DNA from: DATCHW01 sp963806045
Lineage (GTDB): Bacteria; Bacteroidota; Ignavibacteria; Tepidaquicellales; Tepidaquicellaceae
NCBI GenBank assembly: GCA_963806045.1
Contig: CAWDWP010000001.1
Location: 372,001-436,000, forward strand
Length of the DNA stretch: 64,000 nucleotides
Direction of reading: 5' to 3'
Under the pieces are notes generated by a model. The model saw only the letters and a program-made list of their open reading frames with translations. It had not been told where the DNA came from and searched no databases. The first letter of the stretch is position 1, and the number at the start of each line of letters is the position of its first letter. Position numbers and translations under genes: made by a program. Below, piece after piece: positions 8,745 through 19,591 of the stretch.

Positions 8745-10817
8745 TTATTTTAGCAGAACAAGTTTCTTCGTCTCGGTATAATTACCTGTTCTCAATTGAT
8801 AAAAATAAACTCCTGATGGCAAATTACTGCCGTCGAAAGTGACTTCGTATGTTCCCGGCTGAAGCTGTTCTTTCACGAGTGTCTGAATTTCTTTTCCGAG
8901 TATGTCATAGACTATTAGTTTTACGTTTGCCGTCTCACGTTTGACATTTGACGGAATATCAAATTTTATCTTCGTAGTTGGATTAAACGGATTTGGACAG
9001 TTTTGGGATAAATAATATTTATCAGGTACAATCGTATTAATTTCATTAATTCTAACATTAATTTCTCCACCGGTATAAGTTCTTAATAGATTTCTGCCAC
9101 CAAGAACAAATCCATACAGTGAATCAAGAAAATCAATATGCATTATCATGTTATCAATATATGAATACGCCTCCTGTTCAACCCAGCTTAATCCTAAATC
9201 AGTGGATTTTAAAATTCTTCCATATAATCCTGCAGTATATACTGTATTCATACCTGCGAATTTAATGCAAGTTGAGTTAAAATTTGATGGGAAGTAAATT
9301 GTATCCCAGGTCATTCCTCCATCTGTTGTTCGGTGATACTTATTAAATGCTACCCCAATACCAATATTCTCATTCAGAAAATCAAAATTAGCCGCACTTA
9401 AATTTGATACAAAATTCCAGTTAAATCCACCGTTTGTTGTTTTATACAATTTCGAATTATAGTTTAATATATATCCGACACTGTAATTTAAAAATTGCAA
9501 TACTCTTCCACGTTCCGATGAAATATTTATTAAATTCCAATTATTCCCAAAATTTGTTGAAACATAAACTGTTGTTGTAGCTGAATCTAACATAACAATT
9601 TTGTTATTAATTACTGATACATCTATAAAACTATTACTCCCAACAGTATACGAAACCCAGTTGTTACCACCATTTGTAGTAGATAAGACTCTTCCATTTG
9701 AGCCGACTACCACACCTTTCAAACTATCTCCAAAATCCATTGCATTCAGGTAATACTGATTGTTTTCAAATTTATTAATGAAGTTCTCCCCTGAATCAAA
9801 AGTTTTAAATATTTGGTTTGTAGTTAAAACATACATAATATTCTTATTGCATATTTTTAAATCTCTGTTATTTTCAAATGTATTTTTGGAAATTTTATTC
9901 CAATTTACACCTTTATTAGTGCTTTTCCATATAGTTTGATATTCATTACAGCAAGAATAACAAGTATTTGAATCAGCAAAATTTTGGGAATAACCCTCAT
10001 TACTTGAAAATATCCATGTTAAACCAAAATTTGTTGAATAGTAGTCTTTCATAACAATGTTTTCCCCATAACAATCTCCAGTACCCCCAAGTTTATTAGG
10101 ATATAACGTCCAGTTCCCTCCTCCGTTTGTTGTTCTGACAGAACCTCGTTCTGATGAGATTACGAATCCTGTATTTTCATCTTTAAACAATACTGAATGG
10201 AAATTATAGGGCATTGAATCTTGAAAAATACTATACCAGTTTTCACCACCATTAGTTGTTTTAGCGACAACATTAGGAGTACCACATACAAAACCTGTAT
10301 ATTCATTAATGAATTTTATTGACCTTAAATCTGTCGGATATTCTCCTAATGTATTCATAATCCAATTTGTTCCATAATCAGTCGATTTCATATACCTGTT
10401 TCCACCACAGGCATAAATAATATTTCCACATTTCACAATACTATGAATACCAAAGCTGTATAAACCCGTATTAAAAACAACTTCCCAATTTTTGCCTTTG
10501 TTTGTAGTTCTTACAATACGTACAGGAGCGTAATCATTGAATTCTCCAGCAAAACCGGTATTTTCGTTTAAGAGCAAACAACCAAAATAGCCATTATTAA
10601 AAGGTCTGAACGATGTCCAATTATTTCCTCCATTAGTTGTCCATAATATAGTCCCCCCATAAGTGGTTGTCGCCATACCGGTATTAGCATTTATAAAAGA
10701 CATAGAATATATTGCCTGTCCTGTTGGATATGGATTTACCCACTGCCAACCTGATTGCGAATAGCAATCCGCATAAACAAATAATAAAATAACCCAAACC
10801 ACTTTTCTCATAACCAA
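8745..10817 (-). CDS. YCF48-repeat secreted protein with T9SS tail
   Basis: A 690-residue protein. Signal peptide at about 1-20 (...YADCYSQSGWQW). About a dozen propeller blades follow with TTNGG/STNKG..W boxes (for example TTNGGNNW, TTNKGKNW, STDLGLSW). The C-terminal sorting domain starts at SQNCPNPFNP, with Cys in place of the usual Tyr, and ends in KKLVLLK. A role in surface binding is inferred from the fold; no active site is visible. The sorting domain carries the heptamer repeat (8922-8956). The start shown is MVMRKVVWV; a start two codons in (MRKVVWV) would give a more usual signal peptide. Confidence 0.85.
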   Translation of the reverse strand: MVMRKVVWVILLFVYADCYSQSGWQWVNPYPTGQAIYSMSFINANTGMATTTYGGTILWTTNGGNNWTSFRPFNNGYFGCLLLNENTGFAGEFNDYAPVRIVRTTNKGKNWEVVFNTGLYSFGIHSIVKCGNIIYACGGNRYMKSTDYGTNWIMNTLGEYPTDLRSIKFINEYTGFVCGTPNVVAKTTNGGENWYSIFQDSMPYNFHSVLFKDENTGFVISSERGSVRTTNGGGNWTLYPNKLGGTGDCYGENIVMKDYYSTNFGLTWIFSSNEGYSQNFADSNTCYSCCNEYQTIWKSTNKGVNWNKISKNTFENNRDLKICNKNIMYVLTTNQIFKTFDSGENFINKFENNQYYLNAMDFGDSLKGVVVGSNGRVLSTTNGGNNWVSYTVGSNSFIDVSVINNKIVMLDSATTTVYVSTNFGNNWNLINISSERGRVLQFLNYSVGYILNYNSKLYKTTNGGFNWNFVSNLSAANFDFLNENIGIGVAFNKYHRTTDGGMTWDTIYFPSNFNSTCIKFAGMNTVYTAGLYGRILKSTDLGLSWVEQEAYSYIDNMIMHIDFLDSLYGFVLGGRNLLRTYTGGEINVRINEINTIVPDKYYLSQNCPNPFNPTTKIKFDIPSNVKRETANVKLIVYDILGKEIQTLVKEQLQPGTYEVTFDGSNLPSGVYFYQLRTGNYTETKKLVLLK
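8922..8956 (-). repeat. Heptamer repeat in T9SS tail
   Basis: Five 7-mers in register: TACGTTT, GCCGTCT, CACGTTT, GACATTT, GACGGAA. They encode the SNVKRETANVK loop. Confidence 0.7.
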
Positions 10818-10892
10818 AAAAATTTAAGTTTTTATTTCATCAAAATTAATTTTTTAGTCCGCCACGGCGGATTTCCGCTTCGCTCCAATTTC

Positions 10893-13450
10893 TTATTTAA
10901 TTAATAACATTTTTTTGTCTCATATAATTTCCTGCACTTAATTTATAAAAATACACACCGCTTGGCAGATTGCTTCCGTCGAATGTGACTTCATATGTTC
11001 CTGGCTGAAGTTGTTCGTTTACAAGTGTTTTGATTTCACGTCCGGTGATGTCGTAAATATTTAGCTTTACGTTTGACGTCTGACCTTTGACGTTTGACGC
11101 TATATTGAATTTTATTTTCGTAACCGGATTGAATGGGTTCGGATAATTCTGATATAATTTATATTCTCCTGCAATATTCTGTCCAATATTTCCAATACTT
11201 GTTGGTGTTATGGTTAAACTGAGTGCACTCCTTCCGTGTGTCCAGGCGACGAGTTTTCCGGTTGGCGGATGAAATTTAAGATTGTGGACGGGAACATAGG
11301 TCGGAAATCCTGTTCCCAGAAAACTCCAGGTTGCACCGAGATTGGTTGTGTATTCAACTCCGATATCAGTTCCAATTATCAAAGTGTTGTAATTAAAAGG
11401 ATATATAATAACATCATTAATAGGTGCATCAGGTAAGTTGCCTTTTATTGATGTCCAGTTCGTTCCATAATTGGTTGTTCTGAAAATATGCGCACCCGTT
11501 GTATCAACTTTATATCCCGATAAAGTTACATAGCAGACATTTGCAGAATCGGGATGAATCGTTACTCTTGTAACCCATCTGTTTGGCAGTCCTGAATTAA
11601 TTTTTGTCCAGTTTGCCCCGCCGTTCTGTGTTACCCAGACGTTTGCATCATCCGTTCCGCAGTAAATAACATTCGGATTTGACTTCGATACATCAACTGT
11701 CGTGATTGTTCCTAAATTCTGAACGTGTGCATTTGCAAGGTCAGGGCTGATTGCAGTCCAGCTTTGCATTCCGTTTATTGTCTTGTGGATTTTATAAGTA
11801 CCGCAGTATAAGGTCAGAGGATTATTTTTATCCATAACATATGGAGTTGACCAGTTGGTATATGTTAAATCAAGTCCGCTCGTTCCATAATTAAAATAAG
11901 TACCACCATTTGTTGAATATTCAAGAGCTCCATTTTGCGTTGATGCATACACTCTCTGCGGATTTGAGTAATCTATCAGGCAGTAGAATCCATCACCCCC
12001 CGTAATATCAGTCCAGTTGTTCAACGCTCCTGTTGTTGTTCTTACTGTTCCGTTATCCTGTGCCCCGCCAAGAATATCATTCGGATTACTATAGTTTATA
12101 TCACCCGCATAAAATTGTGTGACAGGTAACGTATGGCTGTATTGCCACGTTGTACCGCCGTTTGTTGAAGATTCAATCCCGCCGTCATTTCCGATTACTA
12201 CGTAATTTGTATTTGAAGGAGCAAAGGCTGCTGCATGCTGGTCAACGTGCTCATAATTTGTGCTTGAAAAACCTGTTCCTCCATTGATAGATTTTTCCAT
12301 GCCCAAGTCCTCCGCAAAATAATATATTCGCATCAACCGGGCTTACGGTACAAATCCGGTTAAAATAAGCGTAGGATGAAGAACTTGCTACCGATGTATT
12401 TATTAATGTCCAGTTCGTTCCTCCGTTTGTCGATTTATACAGCCCTCTTGAACTTCCGTTTGCGTATGCAGTCAGCGCATAAATAATGTTAGGATTCGAT
12501 GCGCATATATCAAGAGATATTCTTCCCATCGTAGCATCATTTGACGGGAATCCACCTGTTACAACCGACCAGTTTTGTCCTGAGTTAGTAGATAAATACA
12601 AAGCTGTCTGCGGTCCGCCGTATTTTATGTAATCTTCTCTCCGAAGCCTTTCCCACATTGCTGCAAAAACTTTTGACGGGTTTGTCGGGTCTAAGATTAC
12701 ATCAATTGCTCCGACCGAATCAGCCACAAATAAAACCCGGTTCCAGTTCAGACCACCGTTTGAACTTTTATAAACTCCTCTTTCAGTATTTACCCTTCTT
12801 AAAGAGCCTACAGCTGCTGCATACAATTCCTGTGTATTTGAAGGGTTAATCACTACTCTGCCAATGCTGAATGAATTTGGTAATCCTATCAATTGCCATG
12901 AATTTCCCGCGTCTGTCGATTTATAAATACCTGTACCGGGATAATAACTTCTCAAAGAATTGTCTTCACCGGTACCGCAATAAATTATTGAAGGATTCGA
13001 AGGGTCAATTGCAAGCGCACCGATTGATGATGTATTCTGGTTATCAAAAACGCTCACCCAGCTTGCACAGAAATTCGTTGATTTCCATACTCCGCCATTT
13101 GCACAACCTGCATAAACAATCTGCGGATTTGTAGGATGAATTGCAACGGTTGTAATCCTTCCCTCGATATTAATCGGTCCCGCTAAAGACCAGCTTGATG
13201 TTATGTTCTTATCTGCAGGAATATTCTTCTTTGAATATTCAATGGATTTAATGTATTCTTCGTTTGGAATTTCAGCGAAGGGATATGCCCGTTGCCTTTC
13301 AAACCAGTCATCAGCCGGTACAAAGGATTTAATCTTCGTTTTCACGGGTACAGAATCGGTATTATTATTATGTAAAACGGCAAAAGTTATAGCCAGAATT
13401 ACAGAAAAGGGAAATAAAATGGCGAAATATATAGAATTGAATTTTCTCAT
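10893..13450 (-). CDS. Sortilin/BNR-type propeller protein with T9SS tail, frameshifted
   Basis: One gene is split into two open frames, 12251-13450 (N-terminal 399 codons) and 10897-12336 (C-terminal 479 codons). The product would be about 850 residues: an N-terminal hydrophobic segment, two BNR propellers (GGVWKSTNFCASW at about 125, GGAQDNGT further on) and a T9SS tail, like the protein at 3810-6257. The first frame fails near 12300: FCGGLG should continue as MEKSINGGTGF, which is one base out of register. A second lesion near 10920 turns the expected tail ETKKMLLIK into MRQKNVIN; adding one base restores it and moves the stop to 10893. Both are single-base changes, so sequence error is more likely than a true pseudogene. 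Confidence 0.82.
11068..11102 (-). repeat. Heptamer repeat in T9SS tail
   Basis: Five 7-mers in register: TACGTTT, GACGTCT, GACCTTT, GACGTTT, GACGCTA. They encode the SNVKGQTSNVK loop of the sorting domain. Confidence 0.72.
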
Positions 13451-13570
13451 TTGGATATAGTTATTTTATATAAATTGTATGAAATTTTATAAAATAAAAA
13501 GGGGGATAAAAAGTGAAAAAAGTAGAGGTAAAGTTTGAATTATTGTGCAAATTCCGAAATTAAATAATAA

Positions 13571-13600
13571 CCCCCCAAAGCCCCCTTTGTAAAAGGGGGG
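13571..13600. repeat. C-rich/G-rich palindromic intergenic repeat
   Basis: CCCCCTTT at 13581-13588 pairs with AAAGGGGG at 13592-13599, preceded by CCCCCCAAAG. The same type of element recurs at 48726-48770 and, more loosely, near 53999-54050. It lies between two minus-strand genes and may be a mobile extragenic palindrome. Confidence 0.6.
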
Positions 13601-13673
13601 AATTTATGATTGAAACTTGTAACAGCACACATGATTCTATGCAATTTAAAAAGGAAAGCTCTGTCATAAAAAA

Positions 13674-13700
13674 AGAAGGAAGTTCAAAGAACTTCCTTCT
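13674..13700 (-). terminator. Rho-independent terminator, 12-bp stem
   Basis: AGAAGGAAGTTC at 13674-13685 pairs perfectly with 13689-13700 across a 3-nt loop. Read on the minus strand the stem is followed by seven T residues. It sits 28 bp after the stop of the Omp28-like gene at 13728. Confidence 0.85.
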
Positions 13701-13727
13701 AAATATATTTAAAACGAATAATTTTCC

Positions 13728-15587
13728 TTATTTCACCAGCACCATGCGCTTTATATCGGAAAAATTTTCAGTTTCTAACCTGTAAAAATAAATTCCGCTT
13801 GAAAGAAAAGATGCATTAAAGTTCATCTGATAGTATCCGGCACTTAATGAACCCTTAAAAAGGTTATCAACTTCTTTGCCGAGAACATCATATAATTTTA
13901 ATGACACAAGTCCCGCATTCGGTAAATTAAATTTAATTATCGTTACGGGGTTAAAAGGATTAGGATAATTTTGCATCAGTGCGAATTTGTTCGGGATTTC
14001 ACTGCCAAGCTGATTAATACCTGTATTAATGGTATCATATATTGCAATCTGGTTTATGAAATTATTTACAGTAATCTGAAAACTCGGATTTGTTCCTGTA
14101 TAAGAACCAATTCCTGCACCAAGCCATCTCTGGAAATAATAAGTTGTTCCGTTAAATGGAACAGAAAGTGGAGCAATACTTATATTCGCTGTAGAAGATG
14201 AATCATAAAAAAGATTTCCGCCTGTGACATTTACCAGAGAACTTATTCCGCCCGGTAAAGCAGTAGCTTGTACTTTATACTGAATTTTGAAATTTGCAAT
14301 ATACTGGTTTAAATCTGAATTCACAGTAATTGTCTGTGTTGTATCGCCGCCATTACTCCAGCTTTGGAATAATAATTTGTATGTGCTCAAAGTCTGAGGA
14401 ATTGCAGAGAGAACCTGGCTTGAACCAAGGTTCCACTCAAAATTCTGAGGTGCTGAGTAAGCTGTTCCGTTAACAGAATACTGCGCATCTCCATATCTGT
14501 TCGTACCGACAGTTACAAAATTTTTCCCTACAAGATAGTTTACTGCCGTGATATGAGATTTTCCGTTTGTATTTGTACCGGTAATTAAAATTTTATAAGT
14601 ACCTGTCGGAACGGAAGCAGTAGATGTAACGTGCATTAAAAGAGAATCATTGAAATTGCTCAGAACATTTCCGTTTGGAAACGTAACATTAACTCCGGTT
14701 GTTACCGGGTCCACAGTTGCTGAAAAAGTAATCGGAGAAGTATAACCTGATGCAATTACCGGCACCTTAATGCTGAAACCTGCAGAACTACTTTGACCCT
14801 GTGGAACGGATTTATAGCCGGGGTTCGGCAACAGTGTGAAATTCAAAGTCTTTCTCGCAGCAGTGAACATTTCCTTTGTTGTAGGATTTTGTGCAAAAGC
14901 CATTACATAGATTTCGTTACTATTCCAGACCGGATCTTTCCTGAATTTGAATTCTAGTACTTTTCTGGCTCCCGGGAACAGAGAAAGCTGAGTACCGCTG
15001 GAACTTGGTAACATTTTTCTCATTACTGTATAAAAATCCATTTCACCGTTTGAACCGGGGGGAGAGGTATAATGAATATGATTTTCTACAACTGCGACAT
15101 AGACAACCACGGGTCCTGACAGCATTGTTTCACATATTACAGTCGCCCTGACTTTGACGCTGTCTGTAGCGAATGCACTGTCGGTAAGAATAATTGAAAC
15201 CGGGCTCAATATATTAATATTTTGATCGTAATAATACTGGAACGTAGAATTGGAATATCCTGAATTTAAAACTATCGAGCCGTCGAATCTTCCCTGCGGA
15301 ATTGAATTAATGCCATAGTAGTTTCTTCTTCCATCGTTATCACCAGTGTTATACAAATACATGGGGTCATTTCCAGGTGCAGGCCAGCTCATATGATAAC
15401 CTATTGATGTTATTTTTTCGGGGTCGTGGCTGTTCATAAAAGCTGTCAGTATTGGATTGTTAGATGCACACGGTCCGCAGGTCGAACTTGTGAAAAATTC
15501 TATTATCATAAGCCTATCACCGGCAAAAAGATTACCGACAATAAGCAAAGCTATAATAAGAATCAAAGGTTGTAAAATCCTCTTCAT
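13728..15587 (-). CDS. Omp28-related protein with T9SS tail
   Basis: A 619-residue protein with a signal peptide (about 1-22). A thioredoxin-fold Omp28-type domain (about 25-250) opens with EFFTSSTCGPCASNNP, keeping a CxxC pair, and contains HYTSPPGSNGEMDFY, typical of the Omp28 family. Ig-like/beta-rich repeats follow to about 540. The C-terminal T9SS domain (MQNYPNPFNP...KRMVLVK) is of the variant without the heptamer loop. Omp28 proteins are surface proteins of Bacteroidota whose exact role is poorly known. The CGPC pair suggests thiol chemistry or a disulfide, but that is inference. It lies 36 bp downstream of a second Omp28-like gene. Confidence 0.85.
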   Translation of the reverse strand: MKRILQPLILIIALLIVGNLFAGDRLMIIEFFTSSTCGPCASNNPILTAFMNSHDPEKITSIGYHMSWPAPGNDPMYLYNTGDNDGRRNYYGINSIPQGRFDGSIVLNSGYSNSTFQYYYDQNINILSPVSIILTDSAFATDSVKVRATVICETMLSGPVVVYVAVVENHIHYTSPPGSNGEMDFYTVMRKMLPSSSGTQLSLFPGARKVLEFKFRKDPVWNSNEIYVMAFAQNPTTKEMFTAARKTLNFTLLPNPGYKSVPQGQSSSAGFSIKVPVIASGYTSPITFSATVDPVTTGVNVTFPNGNVLSNFNDSLLMHVTSTASVPTGTYKILITGTNTNGKSHITAVNYLVGKNFVTVGTNRYGDAQYSVNGTAYSAPQNFEWNLGSSQVLSAIPQTLSTYKLLFQSWSNGGDTTQTITVNSDLNQYIANFKIQYKVQATALPGGISSLVNVTGGNLFYDSSSTANISIAPLSVPFNGTTYYFQRWLGAGIGSYTGTNPSFQITVNNFINQIAIYDTINTGINQLGSEIPNKFALMQNYPNPFNPVTIIKFNLPNAGLVSLKLYDVLGKEVDNLFKGSLSAGYYQMNFNASFLSSGIYFYRLETENFSDIKRMVLVK

Positions 15588-15623
15588 TTTTTTATTATTT
15601 TATTTATTAAAAATTAAATAGTT

Positions 15624-16720
15624 TTATTTTGTTATAATCAGTTTCTTTGTTTCGCTGAAATTTCCCGAATTCATTTTATAAAAGTATAATCCGCTTGCGA
15701 GATTTCCCGAATGGAATTCCACAGAATAGTTTCCTGCAGGAGCATTACCGTTAACTAAGGTTGCAACTTCTTTTCCAAGTAAGTCAAAAACCTTTAACGA
15801 AACAAATCCTGACTTTGGAATTGAATAATTAATAGTTGTGACCGGGTTAAATGGGTTCGGGTAATTTTGAGATAGGGAATACTCAGCCGGTATTCCGTTT
15901 CCGATGTTACCAATACCGGTAGCTATAAATGTTCCCTTCTCGCTATTTATCACTTCTTTATTATTATCATTCTGAACAAAGGCAACTGTGTACATTTATG
16001 TATCTATCCATTCAGTTTCTCTTTTATATGTATAAGTGTAATTGTACACACCAGATGTCGTCGGAATCACTACCCCGTCTGTATTGGGATAAGCTCTTCT
16101 GAAAACAGTATAAAATATTGTTTCACCGTTTGAACCGGGAGGTGTAGAATATTCTATTTTCTTTTCGATAGCCATCACTCGGGGAGGTGTAGAATATTCT
16201 ATTTTCTTTTCAATAGCCATCACGCGTGTTTATAATTCCCGGAAGGCAAATTAGAAACTACATTTAAACTAATGGTAGATTTTATACTGTCTCCTGCTAT
16301 TCTCAGGTCATTAACCGTAATACCTATTAATGAAGTTATTGCAAGTCTTGTATTCATTGCATTTACAAATGCAGTATTTGAGAATGGCCAGATATCCTGA
16401 ATCAGCCCGTCACAATTGCAATAGGGTACTCCGCTTGCTCCCATATTATAATAATTTACTATGCGTTCGGTATTCTGAGTTGGGTTGGCGGAATACATCG
16501 GGTCAACTCCGGGCCAAGATGCGTGATACATTATTGACTGAACATTTGTCTCGTTTGCCTGTAAAAAAGCTTCCAGAATTGGATTACTTTGAGCACACGG
16601 AGCGCATGATGCATTTGTTCCTTCTTCAAAAAGAACTTTTCTTGTTACCTGAGAAAATGAAACTGTAGTAATTAAAACAATAATTGATAGAAATGATAAA
16701 AATTGTAATTTTTGCCTCAT
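15624..16720 (-). pseudogene. Second Omp28-like protein with T9SS tail, broken
   Basis: Three pieces together make one Omp28-like protein of about 365 residues. 16220-16720 has a signal peptide, FEEGTNASCAPCAQSNP and the N-terminal domain. 15996-16223 holds EYSTPPGSNGETIFYTV. 15624-15995 holds the C-terminus with a T9SS tail (SQNYPNPFNP...KKLIITK). The breaks are a one-base frameshift near 16222, a 45-bp tandem duplication (16138-16227) and an in-frame TAA at 15996-15998, between EWID-T and MYTVAFVQN. Apart from these the protein matches its neighbour at 13728 closely. Whether it is a real pseudogene or a misassembled spot cannot be decided here; the duplication plus a stop argues somewhat for real decay. 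Confidence 0.75.
16138..16227 (-). repeat. 45-bp tandem duplication (2 copies)
   Basis: Units 16138-16182 and 16183-16227 differ at only two or three bases. Each encodes RVMAIEKKIEYSTPP in the Omp28-like pseudogene. The unit length is a multiple of three, so the duplication alone keeps the frame. Confidence 0.85.
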
Positions 16721-16819
16721 AAGATTCGATTTTAGTTTCGGTTTATTTATTATAAATATACCGAAACTAATATTAATTATCGTTCATAAAAGAAAGGTAG
16801 AAAATATTATAAACAATAG

Positions 16820-17314
16820 CTAATTCCCAAATGTATATTCCAGGTCAAAATTAAGGTTAACTGTAGTATTTTCGGTTAAAATATCTTTCCTGTCTCCGGT
16901 CATTTTACCTTTTCCTTTTATTCCGGCATATTCCCCGGTTCCGCCTACTATAGTAACAGTCGCATTGAATAGTGGATTGCTTTCATCTCCGAATGAAAAA
17001 CCCTCGGCTTTTATGGTTAATTTTGAGCTATCGCTCATTTGTATAACATAATTTTCAACGAAATTTCCTTTGCCATTAATATAATCATATATAAAATAGA
17101 CATTTACACTTGCAGTGCTTCCTGTTTTAATGTATGCTACTCCGGTACCGTGTGCCAGTCCCATCTTATGGTTCGGAACATCATCAAGAATCTCATAGGT
17201 GTGGTTTTTTATATTGTATCTCATCCCGAAGCGAATTTTTTCGGTTTGTGCAGAGCTTTTCAGGACTGAAATGAATGAGAATATAAGTAAAAACAGTAAA
17301 ATTTTTCTATTCAT
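16820..17314 (-). CDS. Secreted allene-oxide-cyclase-barrel-like protein
   Basis: A 164-residue protein with a signal peptide (about 1-22, ...SSAQ). A small beta-rich domain follows, with GGTGEYAGIKGKGKMTGDR near residues 124-142. That motif is typical of the allene oxide cyclase/dirigent-like barrel family, where it forms the late strands of an eight-stranded barrel. No T9SS tail is present, so it probably stays in the periplasm or outer membrane. Catalytic function is unknown for the bacterial members. It is the first gene of a minus-strand run and is divergent from the GT-C-like gene at 17432, with 117 bp between them. Confidence 0.65.
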   Translation of the reverse strand: MNRKILLFLLIFSFISVLKSSAQTEKIRFGMRYNIKNHTYEILDDVPNHKMGLAHGTGVAYIKTGSTASVNVYFIYDYINGKGNFVENYVIQMSDSSKLTIKAEGFSFGDESNPLFNATVTIVGGTGEYAGIKGKGKMTGDRKDILTENTTVNLNFDLEYTFGN

Positions 17315-17386
17315 ATATTTTATTTTTTTAAATATTCCGATTAATTTTCTCTATTGCAATGAATAAAAATGATAAAAAAGCTATAG

Positions 17387-17430
17387 ATTTTGAAAATTGA
17401 TATTACAAATTGAAATAATTATTTTGAAAA
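17387..17430 (+). promoter_or_regulatory. Conserved leader shared with the YfhO-like gene
   Basis: The 44 bases before the ATG share two blocks with 23887-23930: ATTTTGAAAATTGATATTAC (plus AA) and AATAATTATTTTGAAAA, with only a short differing spacer. Position relative to the start codon is nearly the same in both. It is probably a common promoter/leader; its factor is unknown. Confidence 0.55.
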
Positions 17431-17431
17431 A

Positions 17432-19390
17432 ATGGCGAAAAAGAAAGATACTTCAAAAAAACACACTGTCGAAAAAATAAATCTTGATTTTGCTTATATG
17501 CCCGCGGACAAGATTATTTTATTTGTATATGTTTTTGTAGCAATTTTAGCTACCGGTCTTGCATATTATTATTTAAATTTTGCATTTTCGAAAAACAGTT
17601 ACAACGGGTTTCCTCTCGATGATCCCTGGATTCACCTGACGTTTGCAAGAAATCTGATTGATTATCATAGTTTTTCTTATTTCAAAAATGAAATTGTAAC
17701 GGCAGGGTCAACTTCCCCCGCCTATACATTCATTCTTGCAGCAGGTTATTTGATTACGAAAAATGAAATGATTTTAAGTTATATTCTCGGGATAATATTT
17801 CTTGTGTTTCAGCGATATTTTTCTATAAACTCTCTTCCTTTGAATTTTTGAAGGAAAACGTTTATGCTCTTTTAATAACGGGAATATTTATAGTTGATAA
17901 ATGGATGAATTTCATTTCTGTCTCAGGAATGGAAACGACAATGTATATTTTTATTTTGATTGCGTGTGCAAACTATTACAAAAGAAGAAAAGCAGTACCT
18001 TTCGCAGTATTTCTGGGACTGATTCTCTGGGGAAGACCTGATGGTATTGCTTTTATCGTGGCACTCGCAGCTGATTATATTATCGCTCAATATCTTTCGA
18101 AACAAAATAAGGAAATAAAATTATTTTCGAAAAACGAACTTACAAAAATTGGAATAATTGCAGGAACAATAATAATTATATATTTTGGATTAAATCTTAT
18201 TCTTTCCGGTTCATTGCTTCCGAATACTTATAATGCAAAGCTTGCATATTATGACCCGGAATTCAGGAGTAGAATCGATTTTTTAAAGTATGAAGTATGG
18301 GCTTATTTTACATCCGGAGCATATGGAATTATAGCTGTCGGATTCTTTTTCTCTGTTTTCAAAATGTTACTATGATTTGATTAAAAAACAATATAACACA
18401 AATGTACTTTACATAATTTTTGTGTTTGTCCTTATCTTTATGTACTGGTACAAACTCCCTTATGCACACAGGTTTGGGCGTTATTTAATGCCGGCAATTC
18501 CATTTATTATATTGGCTTCAGGATTAGGATTCAGGGATATTTCAAAACTAGTCGGAGGCTATTTAAAGAGCCGGAAAATTGCAATATCAGCAATGATTAT
18601 TATTTCGGGTATTATCTTTATCTTTTCCTATATTAATTATTTCGATAATAAGAATAATTATGCAGAACAGTGCGTTTATATACACGACCGCCATATAGTA
18701 TCGGCAAACTGGATAAATGAAAACACTAACCCGGATGACATAATTGCAACACACGATGTCGGGGCAATAGGCTTTTACGGCGGAAGAAAAATAGTAGATG
18801 TTGCAGGTCTGATTACTCCTGAACTTATAAGCAAAATCAACGACAGGAATTATTCTGTTATAATGACAGATTTCCTGAAAAAAAGCGGAGCAAAATATCT
18901 TGCTTTCCAGAGAGAGTGGTACCGGGTGGTGAATCAGAATCCTCTATATACGAGTATCAATAAAGAGCCGATTGAGACTATCGATATTTTTAAGTTTGAG
19001 CCTGATAAAACTCATATAATAAACCGTGAGACTAATAGCCTGATAATGGCAGCCCAGAATCTTCTTGCTCAAAGGGGAAATCAGCAAGCTTTAAAATACC
19101 TGGCGCAGGCATTAAAAACTGACCCCCAATCATCTTTCACATATTTTTTAATTGCCGATACTTATTTAGGACTAGACGACAGATTGAATTTTGAAAAAAA
19201 TATGAACAAAGCTCTTGAAATATTTCCCGATTTTAAAGACGCTTTACTGCAGATGGGAAATTACTGCAAGCAGGTTAACAGAACTGAAGAAGCAAAAACA
19301 TATTTAGAAAGATATCTGAAATTGGAACCGGGCAATAAAAAAGCATCTGAAATGCTTAAATCATTGAGGGATACTTTAAAAACGAAGTAG
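17432..19390 (+). CDS. GT-C-like integral membrane protein with C-terminal TPRs, frameshifted
   Basis: Three frames (17432-17851, 17848-18375, 18377-19390) join into one protein of about 650 residues. The N-terminus has a basic tail, a membrane helix and the loop GFPLDDPWIHLTFARNL. Its acidic pair is what GT-C (PMT/ArnT-like) transferases use after the first helix. Many further helices follow, then a soluble part with HDVGAIGFYGGRKIVDVAG (about 430-450) and two to three TPR units at the end. Frame breaks near 17811 and 18367 are each one base; the corrected reading gives AIFFYKLSSFEFLKEN and YYDLIKKQYNTN. It probably transfers a lipid-linked sugar across the inner membrane. The acceptor is unknown. 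Confidence 0.75.
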
Positions 19391-19511
19391 GAAAATTAAA
19401 ATTCAATAATCTAATTCACCTTTGAATACTATCCTGTTCTTCTCCCGAACTGGAGTGCTTCAAACGTCTTCTATACTATGTTGAGATTCTTGTTCTTGAA
19501 ATTTATTTATT

Positions 19512-19547
19512 TGCCTCCTTCCCAATCTCCATTTTGAAAAGGAGGCA
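19512..19547. terminator. Hairpin between convergent genes
   Basis: TGCCTCCTT at 19512-19520 pairs with AAGGAGGCA at 19539-19547. It lies between the 3' ends of the plus-strand GT-C-like gene and the minus-strand protease gene, where a two-way terminator is expected. T-runs are weak, so the call is tentative. Confidence 0.4.
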
Positions 19548-19591
19548 TTCACATTATCAGAATATTTCTTTAATCAATATAATAGACAATT

